A model generated the notes under the pieces. It did no database searches, had not been told where the DNA came from, and was given only the letters and a program-made list of their open reading frames with translations. Position numbers and translations under genes: made by a program. Shown here piece by piece: positions 6,546-9,170 of a DNA stretch of 9,170 nt. The stretch spans positions 1 through 9,170 of the forward strand of contig DASSOA010000011.1 of assembly GCA_035701115.1 (NCBI GenBank), read 5' to 3'. The DNA comes from DASSKW01 sp035701115 (GTDB lineage Bacteria; Pseudomonadota; Gammaproteobacteria; Natronospirales; REEB76). The first letter of the stretch is position 1; each line of letters opens with the position of its first letter.

Positions 6546-7487
6546 ATGTTGCGCTCGCTGTGTCTGTCATTGGTTGTTGTTGTCGCCTGCAATGCCGCAA
6601 ACGCGGCCGACGCACCGGACTATTTCAAATTGCATCAGGTCGGGAACGGCGTATGGGCTGCCGTTTCAGTCCCCGGCAGTCATGCCGGCGGAAATTCCGG
6701 GTTCGTGATCGGCGATAACAGCGTCCTCGTGATCGACACCTTCGAGGAACCGGCCGCTGCCCGCGCGCTGCTGAAGGTGATTCACGAGAAAACGCCGCTG
6801 CCCGTGCGTTACGTGATCAATACGCACTATCATCTCGATCATGTCGCCGGCAACGGCGTCTATCAGCAGGCGGGTGCCGTCATCATGGCGCAGCGCAACG
6901 TGCGGGCCTGGGAACGCACGGAAAACCTGAAATTCTTCGGCGACAAGATCACGCCCGCGCAGAAACAGATGGTCGAGTCGTACGTGTTACCGACCGTCGT
7001 CTATCGGCACGGAATCGAAATCCATCTGGGCGGCCGGAAGGTCGTGGTGCGCGTGCTGCCGGGTCATACCGGCGGAGATTCAGTGATAATTGTCCCGGAC
7101 GCGAACGTGGTGTTTACCGGTGATCTGTTCTGGAATCACTGCCTGCCCAACCTGATCGATGCCGATACCAAGGCGCAGATCGCCACCAACGACACCTTTC
7201 TCCGGGACTATCCCGCAGCGACATTCGTGCCGGGCCACGGCGAGGTGGGGAAGGCGGAGGACGTACGCGCGTTCCGAGATTACCTGGTGACCTTGCGCAA
7301 CGACATCATGGCCGCGCACAAAATGGGCGAACACGGCCCGATGCTGCAGGCCAACGTGCTGCGGCAGCTGAAGCAAGCGTACGGCGACTGGAATTATTTC
7401 GACTATTTTGCCCAACACAATATTGCGCAAACCGTCGCCGAACTCGCCGGGACCAAGCAAGTGCCGGTCCCGGCACCGTGGCCGTGA
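6546..7487 (+). CDS. Exported metallo-beta-lactamase-fold hydrolase, glyoxalase-II-like
   Basis: 313 residues with a complete dinuclear metal site: H94-x-H96-x-D98-H99, H174 in PGHTGGDS, D193 in FTGDLFW and H231 in VPGHGE. D193 in a TGD motif is the bridging aspartate of glyoxalase-II-type hydrolases, so a hydrolase acting on thioester, lactone or similar bonds is likelier than a classical beta-lactamase. The first 20 residues form an export signal (hydrophobic 5-14) with possible cleavage after ANA (18-20). VVAC (12-15) could instead be a lipobox, making it a lipoprotein. Either way it should act in the periplasm. The start has only a weak GGGG site (6535-6538), which lies partly in a GACCC/GGGTC stem (6517-6521 and 6536-6540). 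The 71-base gap after the EamA gene contains no clear terminator, so it is probably in the same transcript. The substrate is unknown. Confidence 0.92.
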   Translation: MLRSLCLSLVVVVACNAANAADAPDYFKLHQVGNGVWAAVSVPGSHAGGNSGFVIGDNSVLVIDTFEEPAAARALLKVIHEKTPLPVRYVINTHYHLDHVAGNGVYQQAGAVIMAQRNVRAWERTENLKFFGDKITPAQKQMVESYVLPTVVYRHGIEIHLGGRKVVVRVLPGHTGGDSVIIVPDANVVFTGDLFWNHCLPNLIDADTKAQIATNDTFLRDYPAATFVPGHGEVGKAEDVRAFRDYLVTLRNDIMAAHKMGEHGPMLQANVLRQLKQAYGDWNYFDYFAQHNIAQTVAELAGTKQVPVPAPWP

Positions 7488-7496
7488 CGTCGGGGC

Positions 7497-7757
7497 TCAG
7501 CGCTTTTCGAAGCGATCCGCAAACAGATTGTAGAGCCAGGCAAAAATCAGCCCGCCGACGAAACCGTCGGCGAAAGCCCACAGCAGCCCTATGACGCTAC
7601 CCAGCGGCGTAATCGCAAATCCTCGGTAGATGTGCCCGAGCATGCCGGCATCGGCATGCTGCCCCTCGAACAGCATTATCCACCAGGCAAAGAAGAACAC
7701 ACCGAATCCCCACCACAGTCCGCAGGTTAACGCGAGTGCTTTGACATTGAAACGCAT
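7497..7757 (-). CDS. Small two-helix membrane protein, holin-like annotation family
   Basis: 86 residues from the ATG at 7757, preceded by GGGAGG (7765-7770) with a seven-base spacer; this site favours it over the TTG two codons earlier. Helices lie at about residues 7-30 (ALALTCGLWWGFGVFFFAWW) and 52-78, with a short loop containing GHIYRGFAITPLGS, and the protein ends in a charged tail. My recollection is that similar MRFNVKALAL proteins occur as stand-alone chromosomal genes in many proteobacteria and are often labelled bacteriophage holin. No phage genes are nearby, so a lysis role is doubtful. It converges on the hydrolase gene, with nine bases between the stops. Confidence 0.82.
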   Translation of the reverse strand: MRFNVKALALTCGLWWGFGVFFFAWWIMLFEGQHADAGMLGHIYRGFAITPLGSVIGLLWAFADGFVGGLIFAWLYNLFADRFEKR

Positions 7758-7807
7758 ACACAAGCCTCCCCAATGATTGATCGGATCGCCTTCAGCGGTA
7801 TGCTGTA

Positions 7808-7835
7808 GTTATAGAACAGATGAGCGAGGGTGCAA
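7808..7835 (-). promoter_or_regulatory. Candidate promoter of the holin-like gene
   Basis: On the minus strand TTGCAC (7830-7835) and TATAAC (7808-7813) are separated by 16 bases, each five of six matches to the sigma-70 boxes. Transcription would begin near 7801, giving a leader of about 44 bases that contains the GGGAGG site. Confidence 0.5.
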
Positions 7836-8017
7836 GCTGCGCACTTGCGAGTTACAGTGAAATTCCGTAATCGGTCATGCTCTGAAGGCCTTATCCATTG
7901 CGCTCCAAACGCGGGCTTCTCCAAAGGTAAGCTAAGGCGCCCAGGCGCGCATCACGACAGGCTGCTACCGACCCTCAGCAGAACTTCTTCAGCAGAACTT
8001 GAGTCGCAACCCGCAGC
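7836..8017. other. Non-coding stretch with a 12-bp direct repeat
   Basis: This stretch lies between the holin-like promoter and the stop of the zinc-ribbon gene. I see no convincing gene or RNA here. Base composition is more AT-rich than the metabolic genes to the left. The only structure is TCAGCAGAACTT at 7975-7986 repeated at 7989-8000, two bases apart. Confidence 0.5.
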
Positions 8018-8260
8018 CTACTGCTTTTCACATACTATCCGTTCACCACAGACCTTACACAATATGAATCTGTAGCGAATCATAGGTTGAGCACCGATCT
8101 TTCCTGCGCACACCGGGCAACGGAGGCTATATACCCTGTAAGCCGCAATCGCAAATGCAGCAATGAAGCCAACATAAAAGGCCACCATCATAAAGTTCGG
8201 TAGTTTGCTCATGAACGAAAGGGTAGCGGCGATTACGAGAACGCACGCTAACCAGTACAA
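8018..8260 (-). CDS. Small membrane protein with C-terminal zinc ribbon, start uncertain (possibly 5'-truncated)
   Basis: 80 residues if it starts at the TTG at 8260. Two hydrophobic helices (about 2-18 and 22-42) are followed by a basic segment and two CxxC knuckles, C48-P-V-C51 and C68-K-V-C71, a typical zinc-ribbon arrangement; C77 is an extra cysteine. There is no ATG and no ribosome binding site at the TTG. The frame stays open upstream to the TAA at 8315-8317, and the extra codons read like a natural N-terminus (GRRQHAVWLSLI leading into the first helix), so the true start may have been lost. The function is unknown; such small proteins are generally uncharacterised. It is divergent from abiEi, whose operator-like repeat lies just beyond the lost N-terminus. 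AT-rich codon use sets it apart from the left-hand genes. Confidence 0.55.
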   Translation of the reverse strand: MYWLACVLVIAATLSFMSKLPNFMMVAFYVGFIAAFAIAAYRVYSLRCPVCAGKIGAQPMIRYRFILCKVCGERIVCEKQ

Positions 8261-8311
8261 AATAAGGCTAAGCCAGACTGCATGCTGTCGGCGTCCAAGT
8301 TCAGCAAGGCC

Positions 8312-8364
8312 ATGTTACGAATCGCCCTTAGTTCTTGACAAATATATGCATTCCGTAACATACT
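8312..8364 (+). promoter_or_regulatory. abiEi promoter within an inverted repeat
   Basis: A consensus TTGACA (8335-8340) is followed after 18 bases by CATACT (8359-8364), so transcription should start near the ATG at 8371. ATGTTACGAAT (8312-8322) recurs in inverted form at 8350-8361, whose complement is ATGTTACGGAAT: eight perfect bases, one inserted G, then three more matches. The arms flank the -35, and the right arm overlaps the -10. AbiEi antitoxins of the Streptococcus system repress their own promoter through inverted repeats, so this is the likely autoregulatory operator. Confidence 0.6.
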
Positions 8365-8370
8365 GAGCCC

Positions 8371-8976
8371 ATGCACAAAAGCATGGCCAGCAAGGTACTC
8401 GAGCTCACCCGCAAGACCGGTGTCCTGCGGGCCCGTGACCTTGCGGCCCATCACATCCCCCGAGAATACCTGGTCCGCCTGGTTAAGCAAGGCAAGCTCG
8501 AACGCCAGTCGCGGGGCCTTTATACGCTACCCTCGGCAGACCTTACGGAACACCAGACACTGGTGCAGGTGGCGGCCCGTCACCCGGACGCCGTGGTGTG
8601 CCTGCTGTCGGCCCTGTCATTCCACGGACTGACCACCCAGTCACCTCCGGTGGTCTGGATTGCCCTGCCGAAAGGCGCCCGGACCCCCAAGCTCGACTAC
8701 CCACCGCTGCGCGTGTGCCGCTTTTCGGAGAACGCCTTTCATGCAGGGGTCACCGCACATCACATTGCCGGCCGGACCGTGAAGGTTTACAACGTGGCGA
8801 AAACGCTCGCGGATTGCTTCAAGTACCGCAACAAGATCGGCATCGGCATTGCGTTGGAAGCGCTGCAGGATGCATGGCGTCAAAAGAAGGTGACCATGCG
8901 GGACATCGAGGAGTATGCCGCCATCTGTCGCGTGAGCCGTGTCATGCACCCTTACCTTGAAGCGCTGGTCGCATGA
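8371..8976 (+). CDS. abiEi: AbiEi-type antitoxin / transcriptional regulator (type IV toxin-antitoxin)
   Basis: 201 residues. An N-terminal winged helix (about 1-55: KVLELTRKTGVLRARDLAAH, then EYLVRLVKQGKLERQSRGLYTL) is followed by the AbiEi core, with VCLLSALSFHGLTTQSP (76-92), WIALPKGARTP (96-106) and KVYNVAKTLADCFKYRNKIG (137-156), the usual C-terminal signature. In the AbiE system this protein binds DNA to repress its own operon and neutralises the AbiEii nucleotidyltransferase toxin without a stable complex; the pair can act in abortive phage defence. The ATG at 8371 has no ribosome binding site and lies at the predicted transcription start; an internal ATG at 8383 is an alternative. The stop overlaps the abiEii start as ATGA. 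Because abiEii is broken, this is probably an orphan antitoxin. Confidence 0.9.
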   Translation: MHKSMASKVLELTRKTGVLRARDLAAHHIPREYLVRLVKQGKLERQSRGLYTLPSADLTEHQTLVQVAARHPDAVVCLLSALSFHGLTTQSPPVVWIALPKGARTPKLDYPPLRVCRFSENAFHAGVTAHHIAGRTVKVYNVAKTLADCFKYRNKIGIGIALEALQDAWRQKKVTMRDIEEYAAICRVSRVMHPYLEALVA

Positions 8977-9104
8977 GCAAGATTGAAGACGGCCTGCCGG
9001 CCTCGATCCGGACCAAGTTGCTTAACCATGTGCGTATTCCGCGGATGGCGGCCAGTGATTTCACCTCAAGACAGCCAGGCATTTCACGTATGCCGGCCGG
9101 GTGA
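8973..9104 (+). pseudogene. abiEii: Truncated abiEii toxin remnant
   Basis: The ATG overlaps the antitoxin stop (ATGA), the normal AbiE arrangement. The first 20 or so codons read LPASIRTKLLNHVR (8-21), matching the AbiEii N-terminus as I remember it (ASxRxRLLNxAR). The expected continuation DFxxxLxRYxxERLLYRLS is absent: after DF (29-30) the reading becomes unrelated and stops at TGA 9102-9104, after 43 codons. A full toxin is about 290 residues with a nucleotidyltransferase fold, and none of its catalytic motifs is present in the window. The break coincides with short TTTCAC repeats starting at 9058. Confidence 0.7.
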
Positions 9105-9106
9105 AA
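9055..9106. repeat. Short ATTTCAC direct repeats with inverted GTGAAA, possible mobile-element end
   Basis: ATTTCAC occurs at 9058-9064 and 9081-9087 (period 23), and the inverse GTGAAA at 9101-9106. The group begins where homology to abiEii is lost. Multiple short repeats near a terminus are a feature of some insertion-sequence ends, for example in the IS21 family. No transposase is visible, as the window ends at 9170. The remaining 64 bases show nothing else I can identify. Confidence 0.3.
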
Positions 9107-9170
9107 CGGGACGTTGAACACTGTGCTGAACAGTCCTGTTACTGTCAAGCAAGCGGGTTCGATTTGGGTT

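Noticed and set aside
7461..7476. GTGCCG/CGGCAC hairpin at the end of the hydrolase gene, considered as a terminator
   Set aside because: There is no T-run after it, and the bases encode a Pro/Val-rich C-terminus, which explains the symmetry.
7936..7950. GCGCC/GGCGC symmetric stretch considered as an attC-like or hairpin element
   Set aside because: The loop would be two bases, and no integron core site or other recombination signature is nearby.
7830..8075. Plus-strand 81-codon open frame in the gap
   Set aside because: It has no ribosome binding site and no domain, its composition is not protein-like, and it overlaps the better-supported zinc-ribbon gene.
8248..8490. Minus-strand open frame across the abiEi promoter and start
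   Set aside because: It overlaps the well-supported antitoxin coding sequence and the promoter and shows no domain.
8942..9148. Minus-strand open frame of 68 codons over the abiEi end and abiEii remnant
   Set aside because: It is antisense to the clear AbiEi C-terminus and the AbiEii N-terminus, has no recognisable domain and probably reflects GC-rich codon shadowing. Sequence to the right would be needed to revisit it.

Overview
The window looks like chromosomal DNA from a GC-rich member of the Pseudomonadota, probably gamma- or betaproteobacterial. Genes are tightly packed, start codons follow GGAG-type ribosome binding sites, and the protein types (MocR regulator, YfcG-like glutathione transferase, DMT exporter, AbiEi antitoxin) suit that group. 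The species cannot be named from this sequence.

Left part (1-1682, minus strand): a conserved four-helix membrane protein of unknown function, then an 84-base gap, then a Rieske/FAD oxidoreductase of the AIF-like type whose C-terminus lies beyond the left edge. The gap holds an 11-bp dyad above a TATGAT box. A 226-base divergent spacer separates these genes from an aldo/keto reductase (1909-2904, plus).

Centre (2932-7487): the aldo/keto reductase converges on a MocR-type regulator (minus). The regulator is divergent from a plus-strand run: possible small ORF, YfcG-like glutathione transferase, EamA/DMT exporter and an exported glyoxalase-II-like metallo-beta-lactamase-fold hydrolase. The regulator-transferase spacer carries a repeated AAATCTGGT element and a nearby inverted half-site, as expected for a MocR operator. 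The simplest reading is a regulated detoxification or small-molecule export cassette. Its ligand and substrate cannot be read from the sequence.

Right part (7497-9170): a holin-like two-helix protein, then an AT-richer, gene-poor stretch with a small membrane protein carrying a zinc ribbon and lacking a good start. Last comes an AbiEi-type antitoxin with a strong -35, an almost perfect inverted repeat around its promoter and a nearly leaderless start. Its partner, abiEii, overlaps it by ATGA but stops after 43 codons, next to short TTTCAC repeats that may mark a mobile-element junction. This end looks like a degraded accessory island.

I see no rRNA, tRNA, CRISPR array or complete insertion sequence. 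Nothing here is clearly a new kind of system. The best leads are the MocR cassette with its repeat array and the orphaned, operator-bearing antitoxin.
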